From contig JADKDL010000049.1 in assembly GCA_016714605.1 (NCBI GenBank), positions 62,001 through 126,000 of the forward strand: a DNA stretch of 64,000 nucleotides, read 5' to 3'. Numbering within the stretch: the first letter of the stretch is position 1; every line of letters starts with the position of its first letter. Below, piece after piece: positions 25,631 through 34,679 of this stretch. This stretch comes from Bacteroidales bacterium. Its GTDB lineage: Bacteria > Bacteroidota > Bacteroidia > Bacteroidales > UBA1715. A program made the translations under genes and the position numbers. The notes below the pieces were generated by a model. That model did no database searches. It had not been told where the DNA came from and saw only the letters and a list, made by a program, of their open reading frames with translations.

Positions 25631-28247
25631 AAAAATAAAAAAAGAAATATTTATACTATTGTTTATAGCTATTTCAACAATAATTCACGCACAATCGAAT
25701 AAAATTGAATATTCTGAACCAAAGAAATATGAGATTGCTGATATAAACGTAGAAGGACTAAAACATATACAAAGTTCAGCGGTTTTGAAATTAATAAATA
25801 TTAAAATTGGTAATACAATTCTTATTCCCGGACCTGAAATTTCTTCAACAATGGAAAAACTTTGGAAACAAGGTTTGTTTGAAGATATTCAAATTCAGGC
25901 ATCTAAAATTGAAGATGAAAAAATCTATCTAACCATAATTTTAGAAGAGAGAGCTAGAGTGAATAATATAGTATTTTCAGGAATAAAAGAGTCTGAAGAG
26001 ACTGATATTCTAGAACTTTTACCTATAAAAAAAGGAGTGCAAATAACTGAAAGTAATTTGCAAACTTCAAAAAATCTAATAAAGAATTATTTTATAGAAA
26101 AAGGATTTTTTAATGCAACTATTGTAATTACTGAAAATGAAAATACGAAAGAAAAATATTTGTCTGATATAGCGATAGATATTACAAAAAATCAGAAAGT
26201 AAAAATTGAAGAAATTACTTTAAATGGAGTTTCCGAACTAAAGGAACGTAAGATATATAAACAACTAAAAGAAACTAAAAGGAAAAGATGGTATAACATT
26301 TTGAAAAGATCAAAATACATACCTAAACTTTACCAAGAAGATAAAAAAAATATAGTAGAAAAATACAAGAAAAAAGGATATAGAGATGCGAAAATTGTTT
26401 CAGATTCATTGATTCTGGTTAACGAAAAATTAGTATCTCTAATTATAAATGTTAATGAAGGTAAAAAATACTATTTCAGAAATATATCTTGGATAGGAAA
26501 TAGCATTTATACTGACGATTTCTTAAATAAGATTTTCGGAATTTCGAAAGGAGACATATATAATGAAACTCTACTTGAAGATAAAATATATGGATTAGAA
26601 GGTATAAGTTCTTTATACCTAGACAATGGGTATCTATTCTTCAATGCAGAACCAGTAGAAACAAACATTGACAATGATTCAATAGATATTGAAATAAGAA
26701 TATTTGAAGGCCGACAAGCTACTATAAATAAAGTAATTGTAAATGGAAATACAAAAACGAATGACCATGTTATTTATAGAGAACTAAAAACTAAACCAGG
26801 CGATTTGTTTAGTAGAGCTGATATTATCAGAACACAAAGAGAATTGGCTACTTTAGGATACTTTAATCCTGAAACAATGGGAATTGACCCAAAACCAAAT
26901 CCGGAAAATGGAACGGTTGATTTGATTTACAATCTTGAAGAACAATCGTCAGATCAAATCGAATTATCAGTAGGTTATAGTCAATATCTGATTGGTTCCA
27001 TTAAACTAATTTTAACAAACTTTTCGCTTCGAAACTTCTTCAATAAAGAAGCATGGCGACCTATACCATCAGGCGATGGACAACGATTAAGTCTATCTGC
27101 TACTTACAATCCTATTTACTACCAATCTTACAACCTATCATTTGTAGAGCCTTGGCTTGGTGGGAAAAAACCAAACGCATTAAGTGTCTCCACATATTAT
27201 TCTGTTCGTACTAATGGTAAAATTAAAAGTGAAGCACCTAATGCTTATGGAGACTGGAAAACTATAGGTGTAAGTGTAGGACTAGGACGACGTTTGAAAA
27301 AACCTGATGACTTCTTTACTTTAAATAATGAGATTACCTATCACAAATATATACTAGATAATTACGCATTACCAGGTCAGAGCACAGTAACAAAATTTGG
27401 ATCTTATAATAGCGTAAGCTTAGGAATTGTTCTCTCTAGAAATTCAATAAGTCAACCGCTCTACCCGAGAAGTGGTTCTATGTTTTCATTACGATTAGAT
27501 GTTACACCACCTCATTCACTATTTAGATCTAAACAAAAAAATCAAGAAATACTTGATTATATGGAAAAAATAGAGGAAATCGCAAATTTCTCAAACCAAG
27601 AACTTGTTTTACACTACGATTCTACTTTAGCCTCAGTTTATGAAACAGCTTCATCTGAAATGAAAACTGTCTACAATTCTCAAGCTCGTGAAAAACTTAC
27701 TAATGAAATAAATGAAAAATCATTACGTTGGATTGAATATTTTAAAATTTCTTTTCAAACAAAACAATATACAGAAATTGTTAACAAATTGGTACTTGAA
27801 ACGAGAATACAAATGGGATATTTAGGTCACTATAATAAAGACTTCCGTTCCCCATTTGAAAGATATGACATGGGAGGCGATGGATTGTCAGGTAATTATT
27901 ATTACGGTGTAGAAACTATTCCAATGAGAGGATATGATGGAAATTCATTGACACCTGCCGATGGTGGATATATATATAATAAATATGGTGCAGAATTAAG
28001 ATATCCGGTTTCATTGGCAGCAAGTGCTACAATTTATGTTCTAGCTTTTGCAGAGGCAGGTAATGTTTGGAATAAATTTTCTGAATATTCTCCATTTAAG
28101 TTAAAAAGAAGTGCAGGAGTTGGTCTTAGAGTATTCTTACCAATGATGGGACTACTTGGAGTCGATGTAGGATATGGCTTTGACGCAGACAATACTGGAA
28201 CAAAAGGACAATGGCTTCCGAGCTTTGTACTGGGACAACAATTTTAA
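25620..28247 (+). CDS. bamA: Outer-membrane protein assembly factor BamA
   Basis: Inserts beta-barrel proteins into the outer membrane. From ATG 25620 (inside uppS) the protein is about 875 aa. It has a signal peptide ('IFILLFIAISTIIHAQ'), five POTRA-like units to about residue 430 ('IADINVEGLKHIQSSAVLKL', 'ATINKVIVNGNTKTNDHVIY'), then the surface-antigen barrel with 'PIPSGDGQRLSLS', 'FVEPWLGGKKPNALS' and a C-terminal 'GVDVGYGFD' strand. An extra helical insertion of about 60 residues sits in the barrel after 'RLDVTPPHS', a common feature in Bacteroidota. Confidence 0.95.
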   Translation: MKLRKIKKEIFILLFIAISTIIHAQSNKIEYSEPKKYEIADINVEGLKHIQSSAVLKLINIKIGNTILIPGPEISSTMEKLWKQGLFEDIQIQASKIEDEKIYLTIILEERARVNNIVFSGIKESEETDILELLPIKKGVQITESNLQTSKNLIKNYFIEKGFFNATIVITENENTKEKYLSDIAIDITKNQKVKIEEITLNGVSELKERKIYKQLKETKRKRWYNILKRSKYIPKLYQEDKKNIVEKYKKKGYRDAKIVSDSLILVNEKLVSLIINVNEGKKYYFRNISWIGNSIYTDDFLNKIFGISKGDIYNETLLEDKIYGLEGISSLYLDNGYLFFNAEPVETNIDNDSIDIEIRIFEGRQATINKVIVNGNTKTNDHVIYRELKTKPGDLFSRADIIRTQRELATLGYFNPETMGIDPKPNPENGTVDLIYNLEEQSSDQIELSVGYSQYLIGSIKLILTNFSLRNFFNKEAWRPIPSGDGQRLSLSATYNPIYYQSYNLSFVEPWLGGKKPNALSVSTYYSVRTNGKIKSEAPNAYGDWKTIGVSVGLGRRLKKPDDFFTLNNEITYHKYILDNYALPGQSTVTKFGSYNSVSLGIVLSRNSISQPLYPRSGSMFSLRLDVTPPHSLFRSKQKNQEILDYMEKIEEIANFSNQELVLHYDSTLASVYETASSEMKTVYNSQAREKLTNEINEKSLRWIEYFKISFQTKQYTEIVNKLVLETRIQMGYLGHYNKDFRSPFERYDMGGDGLSGNYYYGVETIPMRGYDGNSLTPADGGYIYNKYGAELRYPVSLAASATIYVLAFAEAGNVWNKFSEYSPFKLKRSAGVGLRVFLPMMGLLGVDVGYGFDADNTGTKGQWLPSFVLGQQF

Positions 28248-28295
28248 TCAATAAACAAATTACTATATTTCTAATATTTTAAAACAGACTACATT

Positions 28296-28814
28296 ATGAA
28301 AAAAATATTATTATTTACAGCACTGCTTTTGGGGGTAACTTTTTTTGCAAATGCTCAAAAAGTAGTATTTCTTGACACAGAATATATTTTGAAAAATATA
28401 CCTGCATACAAGGAAGCTCAAGAACAATTAAATAAATTATCTGCCGAATGGGAGAAAGAAATAACTACAAAATACGATGAACTTGAGAAATTATATAATC
28501 AATATCAGGTAGACAAACTTTTGCTATCAAATGAAATGAAGGCAAGAAGAGAAAATGAAATTGTGTCAAAAGAAAAAGAAGTAAAAACACTACAACAAAA
28601 ACGTTTTGGAACCGATGGCGACTTATTCAAAAAAGAACAAGAGCTTATAAAACCAATTCAAGATGAAGTTTATAATGCAATAAAAGATGTTTCTGTAGCT
28701 GAAAGTTACGGTTTGGTTTTTGACGCAGCTTCTAGTGCTACAACACTTTTATACACCGATTCTAAACTAGATATAAGCGATAATATTCTTAAAAAATTGG
28801 GGTATATTAAATAA
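28296..28814 (+). CDS. OmpH/Skp-family periplasmic chaperone, copy 1
   Basis: A 172-aa protein with signal peptide ('KILLFTALLLGVTFFANAQ'). It has the Skp pattern: 'KVVFLDTEYILKNIPAYKEA' near the mature N-terminus, a long charged coiled coil in the middle, and 'YGLVFDAASSATTLLYTDSK' near the end. Skp holds unfolded outer-membrane proteins in the periplasm. It lies directly after bamA, which it would serve. Confidence 0.92.
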   Translation: MKKILLFTALLLGVTFFANAQKVVFLDTEYILKNIPAYKEAQEQLNKLSAEWEKEITTKYDELEKLYNQYQVDKLLLSNEMKARRENEIVSKEKEVKTLQQKRFGTDGDLFKKEQELIKPIQDEVYNAIKDVSVAESYGLVFDAASSATTLLYTDSKLDISDNILKKLGYIK

Positions 28815-28861
28815 TTTATATATTTGCTGAAAAATTTGTAAAACATAACAAAAAAATAAAA

Positions 28862-29369
28862 ATGAAACAATTACTATTAACAACAATTCTAGTTGCAGCT
28901 ATCTCATTATTAGGAAGTTCACAAACATTCAAATTTGGTCATATTGACTCACAAACATTATTACAAGCTATGCCTGAGCAAGAAACTGCAAAAGTTACAC
29001 TTGAAAAAGAGTTTAAACAAATGGAAAATAATTTGCAATCGATGCAAGTTGAACTAAATAAAAAATACGAAGCATACATGGGTGCTTATGATACTCTTAG
29101 TGATTTTGTGAAAAAATCAAAAGAACAAGAAATGCAAGAAATTCAAACAAATACAAAACTATCAGCAAGAAGCACAAAGTCAGTTACAAAAAAAAGAAGC
29201 TGAATTGTTTCAGCCAATATTAGAAAAAGCACAATTGGCTATTGCTGAAGTAGGAAAAGAAAATGGATTTATTTATATTTTTGACATTAGTTCTAAAGTA
29301 GTACTTTTTCAATCAGACAAAAGTATTGATGTAATGCCATTGGTTAAGAAAAAATTGGGAATGGAATAA
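28862..29369 (+). CDS. OmpH/Skp-family periplasmic chaperone, copy 2 (frameshifted)
   Basis: A second Skp-like gene with signal peptide ('LLLTTILVAAISLLGSSQ') and 'FKFGHIDSQTLLQAMPEQ'. One extra A near 29150 breaks the frame; the corrected frame continues 'IQNYQQEAQSQLQKKEAELF' and 'VGKENGFIYIFDISSKVVLF', ending at TAA 29367. Total about 168 aa. It is one of the usual pair of ompH genes in Bacteroidota bamA operons and is followed by a terminator. Confidence 0.88.
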
Positions 29370-29392
29370 AACCTATAAAATAATTTGAAACG

Positions 29393-29429
29393 AGCAACGG
29401 TTATAATAAATTCCGTTGCTTTTTTTTTA
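29393..29429 (+). terminator. Terminator between ompH and murI
   Basis: Stem AGCAACGG (29393-29400) with CCGTTGCT (29413-29420), a 12-base loop, then a run of ten T ending at the murI ATG. It ends the uppS-bamA-ompH unit. Confidence 0.82.
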
Positions 29430-30258
29430 TGTATATGCAAAAGTATCATATTGGCGTATTTGACTCAGGTTTTGGGGGGCTAACTATTTTGAATGAGTTT
29501 CAAAGTTTGCTTCCTGAATACTCATATCTATACTTGGGCGATAATGCACGTTCACCATACGGAAGCAGATCGTTTGAAACAGTATATAAATACACCCTTG
29601 ATGCGGTAAAAAAGTTATTTGAAATGGATTGCTTTCTTATAATTTTAGCTTGCAATACAGCTTCTGCAAAAGCTTTACGCACCATTCAACAAACATATTT
29701 ACCACAATATTACCCCGAAAGAAGAGTATTAGGAGTAATAAGACCAACATCTGAAAACATTCACAATGTAACCAAAAATAACCATGTAGGAATACTTGGA
29801 ACTATAGGAACCGTAAATTCAAACTCTTATATAATAGAAATTAATAAATTACACCCTCAAATATCAATCACTCAACAAGCTTGCCCCATGTGGGTGCCAA
29901 TCATTGAAAATGGTGAAGCATTAAGCAATGGTGCTGATTATTTTGTTTCAAAATACATAGATACTCTCTTGGAAAGCGACCCAATGATTGATACAATTGT
30001 ACTAGGTTGTACCCACTACCCTATTTTAATACCTAAAATTAAGAAAATCATTAATCCAGAAATTACTTTACTTAATCAAAAGTACTATTGTGGCAAAAAA
30101 GCCTCAAAACATATTTAGCAAAACATCCTGAAATAGAATCAAAATTAATAAAAGATTCCAGTTGCAAATATTATACAACAGAAACCCCTGATACATTTGA
30201 TAAAACAGCCGAAATATTTATTGGAAACCCAATAAAATCAAATAAAATTGAACTTTAA
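29429..30258 (+). CDS. murI: Glutamate racemase (frameshifted near the 3' end)
   Basis: Makes D-glutamate for peptidoglycan. The start 'YHIGVFDSGFGGLTILNEF' (catalytic Asp region), 'YLYLGDNARSPYGSRS', 'LIILACNTASAKAL' (first catalytic Cys) and 'TIVLGCTHYPILIPKI' (second catalytic Cys) are all present. After 'EITLLNQ' two extra A bases, near 30081 and 30096, shift the frame; the restored sequence is 'STIVAKSLKTYLAKHPEIES' and it ends at TAA 30256. About 275 aa. The start is ATG 29429 or 29435; both lie immediately after the upstream terminator's T-run. Confidence 0.9.
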
Positions 30259-30265
30259 TCAACGG

Positions 30266-30784
30266 TTACTCTTCCTTATACCAACTAGCATACATTAAAT
30301 AATTGTTTGCTATTTTATTTATAATTTCTTTAGTTTGTTCGGGATCTATACTTTTTACCTTTTTGGCTGGTACACCGGCATATATTGAATTTGGCTCAAC
30401 AATCTGACTGTCTAGAACCAAAGCACCAGCAGCAACTATAGTATTCTGCCCTATCACACTATGATCTAAAAGCGTTGCTCCCATTCCAATTAATACATTA
30501 CTTTCAATTTTAGCTCCATGAATGGTTACATTATGTCCAACAGAAACATTATCGCCAATCTCAACAGTTGATTTCTCATACAATGTATGAATTACTGTAC
30601 CGTCTTGAATATTAACCTTATTTCCAATTTTTATTGAGTTTACATCTCCTCTCAAAACAGTATTATACCAAATACTGCAATCGTTACCTATGACAACATC
30701 TCCTATAATTGTAGCATTCTCAGCTAAAAAACAATTACTTCCTAAAACCGGAGTAAATCCTCGAACTTTTCTAATTAAAGCCAT
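30266..30784 (-). CDS. Gamma-class carbonic anhydrase family protein
   Basis: A 172-aa left-handed beta-helix protein with hexapeptide repeats: 'FLAENATIIGDVVIGNDCSI', 'VLRGDVNSIKIGNKVNIQDG', 'VGHNVTIHGAKIESNVLIGM'. The three metal His residues of the family are visible in 'VIHTLYE', 'SVGHNVTIHG'. Some members (YrdA, PaaY type) are carbonic anhydrases or thioesterases, others have unknown substrates. It faces murI and is separated from it by only 7 bases. Confidence 0.9.
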   Translation of the reverse strand: MALIRKVRGFTPVLGSNCFLAENATIIGDVVIGNDCSIWYNTVLRGDVNSIKIGNKVNIQDGTVIHTLYEKSTVEIGDNVSVGHNVTIHGAKIESNVLIGMGATLLDHSVIGQNTIVAAGALVLDSQIVEPNSIYAGVPAKKVKSIDPEQTKEIINKIANNYLMYASWYKEE

Positions 30785-30898
30785 TTTAATTTTCTAATTG
30801 AAATTTATTATATATGTTTATAATTATAATTCATTACCATAAAGAAAATAAAATTTTTACTTAAAAACTATAAATAAACTATATATTTTTAACTAATC

Positions 30899-32034
30899 AT
30901 GTGGAATAAAAATACAGTTATATATCAAATATTTGTAGACAGATTCAATGGTTTTTCAAATATAAACGATACTAATCCAGATTTTATGGGCGGTAATCTG
31001 GATGGAATAATCTCGAAATTAGATTATTTGGTACAGTTGGGTATAAATTGTATTTGGCTTACTCCTATTTTCAACACTACTTCTTATCATGGTTATCATG
31101 TAACTAACTATGAGGCTATTGATTCTCAATTTGGTTCTATAGAGTCACTACAACATTTAATTAAAATAGCCCATGAAAAAAACATAAAAATACTATTAGA
31201 TTTTGTTCCCAATCACTGTTCTATCTACCATCCTTTTTTTGTAGATGCAATACAAAATAAAAATTCAAAATACATTAATTGGTTTCATTTCACAGATTGG
31301 CCAAATAAGTACTTATCATTTTTGAGTTATAAAGAAATTCCAAAACTAAACTTAGAAAATCAAGAAACAGCAGAATATATAATAACGGTAGCAAAAAAAT
31401 GGCTCAAATTAGGTATAGACGGCTACAGAATAGATCATGCAATAGGCATTAGCAAAGACTTTTGGAGAAATTTCTACAAAATAATTAAAGCCGATTTTCC
31501 AAATTGCCTATTAATTGCAGAAATTTGGGTTGACGGAATAGAAAAAAAAGATTTTGAAACAATAAAATTACCTTCGCCTGATGTTCTTACGAAAAAAGGT
31601 ATTTCTCAAAAGAAAATACAAAAAGCATATCGCAATTGTTTCGATGGAATTATAGATTTCTATTTTCAGAAAAATTTAATCAATCAACTACTTAACAAAA
31701 CTATTGACGAAGCTTTTATAAAAAAAACGCATGAGTATTTAGATTCATATACACATAACTGTTCACCTATTCTATTCCTTGATAACCATGATATGAATAG
31801 AATAAGTTATACATTAAAAACGACAAACAAAAAATTAAAACAGCACTTTCATTTATATTATCATTACCCTTTCCGGTAATAATATACTATGGAACAGAGA
31901 GCGGAATTATACAAACAGCAAATGCAAAATCAAAATTACCTCATTCAGATATACATACAAGAAAAAATATGAATTGGGAAAATATTGATAAAGAACTTTT
32001 CGATTATCTGGCAATACAAATTAAAAAAAGATAG
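30899..32034 (+). CDS. GH13 alpha-amylase family protein (frameshifted)
   Basis: A compact cytoplasmic GH13 enzyme (no signal peptide) of about 378 aa. Conserved regions are visible: 'LLDFVPNHCSIYHP', nucleophile Asp in 'GIDGYRIDHAIGI', acid/base Glu in 'CLLIAEIWVDG', and 'ILFLDNHDMNRISY' for the third acidic residue. One A is missing near 31838; the restored frame continues 'TALSFILSLPFPVIIYYGTE' and ends at TAG 32032. It probably hydrolyses alpha-1,4-glucans or maltodextrins; the C-terminal beta domain is very short. It stands alone with no other starch genes nearby. Confidence 0.85.
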
Positions 32035-32141
32035 TTTAATCAAAAGTTCATTCACACAAATACACAAACTGAGATTAAAAAAAATAAAAATGTTAATCCA
32101 GATAATAAAAAAAATGATTAAAATTGCATAAAATATAGAAC

Positions 32142-32192
32142 ATGAAATACCCTATCATAAATAATCATCATTGCAATGAATTTACATTTTGA
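32142..32192 (+). CDS. Candidate his leader peptide
   Basis: A 16-codon open frame 'MKYPIINNHHCNEFTF' with two adjacent His codons, 83 bases upstream of hisG and followed after 38 bases by a terminator hairpin. The order (His-containing peptide, terminator, his gene) is that of a transcription attenuator. Two His codons are few compared with the seven in E. coli, and no ribosome-binding site is evident, so this is a candidate only. Confidence 0.4.
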   Translation: MKYPIINNHHCNEFTF

Positions 32193-32230
32193 AATTAAGA
32201 GTGCGGGTATCATAATATAATAACTTTATT

Positions 32231-32253
32231 AGGCTTGCTTTGCAGGCCTTTTT
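32231..32253 (+). terminator. Terminator hairpin just upstream of hisG (attenuator candidate)
   Basis: AGGCTTGC (32231-32238) pairs with GCAGGCCT (32242-32249) using one G-T pair, loop TTT, then T5. It ends 22 bases before the hisG ATG, so it would stop transcription into hisG unless antiterminated. I could not find a convincing antiterminator pairing. Confidence 0.7.
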
Positions 32254-32274
32254 AATTTGTATAAAAAAGAAATA

Positions 32275-33138
32275 ATGGAAGAGACAATTGTAAAATTAGC
32301 AATTCAAAAAAGCGGCAGATTAAGTGAAAAAACTATCGAACTTTTAAAAGACTGTGGAATTAAATTCGTTTCCAATTCGAGTAGATTAAAAACACAAGCA
32401 TTTAATTTTCCAATGGAGATACTCTTTTTGAGAGATGATGATATTCCTGGATATGTTGAAGATGGCGTTGCTGATTTTGGAATATTAGGCATGAATGAAA
32501 TAGATGAAAAAGCGAAAGATGTAACTGTAGTTAAAAAACTCGGTTTCTCAAAATGTCGCCTATCTATTGCTGTTCCTAATGCTACCGAATATAGTTCGCC
32601 TAAATCTTTAGAGGGAAAAAAAATAGCAACTTCCTACCCTACAATACTTAAGAACTGGTTAAAATCGGTAAATGTAAATGCAGAAATTCACGAAATTGGC
32701 GGTTCGGTAGAAATAGCTCCTACAATTGGTCTTACTGACGCAATCTGCGACATAGTAAGCACCGGAGGCACTCTTTTGAGCAACGGTCTGAAAGAGGTAG
32801 ATCAAATATACAAATCAGAAGCTGCTCTAATTGTTAATAAAAACCTAAGCAAAGAAAAAAGTGCAATTCTTGAACGTTGGTTGCTAAGATTAGAAGCGGT
32901 TCAAGTAGCATCGAATAATAAATATATACTTATGAATGTACCAAATAGCGCCATTGAAAAAGTTTGTGCACTATTACCTGGTATAAAAAGTCCTACTATC
33001 ATTCCGCTTAAAGATGAAGGTTGGAGTTCAGTACATTCTGTAATTAATGAAGATGATTTTTGGACACTTATAGAACAAGTAAAAGCAGCAGGTGCAGAAG
33101 GAATATTAGTTTGCCCAATAGAACAAATGATAAAATAA
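32275..33138 (+). CDS. hisG: ATP phosphoribosyltransferase (long form)
   Basis: First enzyme of histidine synthesis: ATP plus PRPP to phosphoribosyl-ATP. From ATG 32275 the product is 287 aa, the long form with a C-terminal ACT-like regulatory domain (residues about 210-287, 'IPLKDEGWSSVHSVINEDDF') that binds histidine for feedback control. Catalytic part: 'KLAIQKSGRLSEKTIELLKD', 'VADFGILGMNEIDEKA', 'DAICDIVSTGGTLLSNGLKE'. A TTG start at 32257 is possible but lies against the terminator T-run. It is preceded by the attenuator candidate. Confidence 0.95.
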   Translation: MEETIVKLAIQKSGRLSEKTIELLKDCGIKFVSNSSRLKTQAFNFPMEILFLRDDDIPGYVEDGVADFGILGMNEIDEKAKDVTVVKKLGFSKCRLSIAVPNATEYSSPKSLEGKKIATSYPTILKNWLKSVNVNAEIHEIGGSVEIAPTIGLTDAICDIVSTGGTLLSNGLKEVDQIYKSEAALIVNKNLSKEKSAILERWLLRLEAVQVASNNKYILMNVPNSAIEKVCALLPGIKSPTIIPLKDEGWSSVHSVINEDDFWTLIEQVKAAGAEGILVCPIEQMIK

Positions 33139-33154
33139 ATCTCAATAAATATGG

Positions 33155-33191
33155 TTACATATTCAAAAATCACCTATTTTTGAATATGTAA
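33155..33191 (+). terminator. 16-bp hairpin between hisG and the NfeD gene
   Basis: A perfect stem (33155-33170 with 33176-33191, core ACATATTCAAAAAT) has a CACCT loop and is followed by TTTT. The stem is AT-rich and the T-run short, so it is a possible terminator or a transcript-stability element. Confidence 0.55.
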
Positions 33192-33213
33192 TTTTACGCA
33201 ACTTATCAATATT

Positions 33214-33666
33214 ATGGATACATCAATATTTTTTGAACCTTTTGTGATTTGGTTTTTTGTGGGAATTTTTTTATTGATCTGTGAACTTTTCATTCCCGGT
33301 TTGTTTATTGTTTTCTTTGGTGTAGGAGCATGTTTAACCTCACTATCATTATGGATGTTTGGTTTTTCATTTACAACACAATTAGTTGTTTTTCTTGTAC
33401 TTTCCATAACGTTACTTCTCCTTTTAAGAAAATTTATAAAAGGCAAGTTCTTTCAGGAGAATAAAACAGAGAAACCATATAAAAATGATGAGTTTACAGG
33501 AACCACCTTCGTATCAGATATAGATTTAGATAAAGGAGACCTAGGAAAAATTTCTTTTAATGGTTCACCGTGGAGTGCTATTAGCACAGAAAACATCAAA
33601 AAAAATCAATTAATAGAAATTGTAGAAGTAAAAAATTTAACACTTATTATTAAACCTAAAAACTAG
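33214..33666 (+). CDS. NfeD-like membrane protein
   Basis: A 150-aa protein with two or three transmembrane segments in residues 5-70 ('FVGIFLLICELFIPGLFIVF' and 'LVVFLVLSITLLLLLRKF') and a C-terminal OB-fold NfeD domain ('GDLGKISFNGSPWSAIS'). NfeD proteins pair with stomatin/SPFH proteins in membrane microdomains. The next gene, 6 bases downstream, is such a protein, which supports the call. Confidence 0.9.
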   Translation: MDTSIFFEPFVIWFFVGIFLLICELFIPGLFIVFFGVGACLTSLSLWMFGFSFTTQLVVFLVLSITLLLLLRKFIKGKFFQENKTEKPYKNDEFTGTTFVSDIDLDKGDLGKISFNGSPWSAISTENIKKNQLIEIVEVKNLTLIIKPKN

Positions 33667-33672
33667 AAAATT

Positions 33673-34599
33673 ATGTTTTCAGCAGATTTTATTTTAATCG
33701 GACTTATCATAATTATTGGCATTATTTTTATTTCCAATATTAAAATAGTACCACAGAAACAAGCTTATATAATAGAGAGATTGGGAAAATATAATGACAC
33801 TCTCATTGCAGGATTTAAAATTTTAGTTCCTTTTATTGACAAAGTAGCATATAAGCATACACTAAAAGAACAAGCTATTGATGTTGCATCGCAAGTATGT
33901 ATTACAAAAGATAATATTTCGGTAGAAGTAGACGGAGTTTTATACCTGCAAGTAATGGATCCACAAAAAGCTTCTTATGGAATTGATAACTACAGATTCG
34001 CATCGATTCAAATAGCTCAAACCACTATGCGATCAGTAATTGGTAAACTAGAGCTCGACAGAACTTTTGAAGAAAGAGATATAATAAATACATCAATTGT
34101 AGAGGCGGTAGATAAAGCAAGTGAACCTTGGGGAGTGAAAGTTACAAGATACGAAGTTAGAAACATAACCCCTCCGCAAAGCATAAAAGATGCAATGGAA
34201 AAACAAATGCGAGCAGAGAGAGAAAAAAGAGCAACAATAGCCGAGTCGGAAGGAGCAAAACAATCAAAAATAAACATAGCAGAAGGAGACAAACAAGAGC
34301 TAATAGCACGTTCTGAAGGAGAAAAACAAAGAAAAATAAATGAAGCCGAAGGTAAAGCAGCAGAAATAGAATCGGTTGCAATAGCTACCGCTAATGGAAT
34401 TAGAAAAATAGCAGAAGCAATAAACTCTCAAGGAGGAATGGATGCTGTTAATTTAAGAGTAGCAGAACAATATTTATCAGAGTTCGGAAAACTTGCAAAA
34501 ACAAATAACTCAATGATTATTCCTGCTAATTTAGCCGATATTTCGAGCATTATAGCATCGGCTACAACTGTATTTGAAAAATCTAAACTACATAGTTAA
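33673..34599 (+). CDS. SPFH/Band 7 (stomatin-like, QmcA-type) protein
   Basis: A 308-aa protein with an N-terminal membrane segment ('FILIGLIIIIGIIFISNI'), a Band 7 domain ('KIVPQKQAYIIERLGKYNDT', 'VSQVCITKDNISVEVDGVLY'-like), and a Glu/Lys/Ala-rich coiled-coil tail with repeats such as 'AEGDKQELIARSEGEKQRKI'. It is expected to oligomerise in the inner membrane as a scaffold, with NfeD. Both genes are inserted between hisG and hisD; a link to histidine synthesis is not known. A terminator follows. Confidence 0.92.
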   Translation: MFSADFILIGLIIIIGIIFISNIKIVPQKQAYIIERLGKYNDTLIAGFKILVPFIDKVAYKHTLKEQAIDVASQVCITKDNISVEVDGVLYLQVMDPQKASYGIDNYRFASIQIAQTTMRSVIGKLELDRTFEERDIINTSIVEAVDKASEPWGVKVTRYEVRNITPPQSIKDAMEKQMRAEREKRATIAESEGAKQSKINIAEGDKQELIARSEGEKQRKINEAEGKAAEIESVAIATANGIRKIAEAINSQGGMDAVNLRVAEQYLSEFGKLAKTNNSMIIPANLADISSIIASATTVFEKSKLHS

Positions 34600-34618
34600 A
34601 ATATTTTAATTGTACCGT

Positions 34619-34650
34619 AAAGCCACACCTTACGGTGTGGCTTTTTTTTT
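34619..34650 (+). terminator. Terminator between the SPFH gene and hisD
   Basis: AAAGCCACACC (34619-34629) pairs with GGTGTGGCTTT (34634-34644), loop TTAC, followed by a T-run. An alternative pairing exists: ACCGTAA (34614-34620) with TTACGGT (34630-34636), which would disrupt this stem. Confidence 0.85.
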
Positions 34651-34679
34651 TACTTTTACATAAAATTTCAAATTGACAA

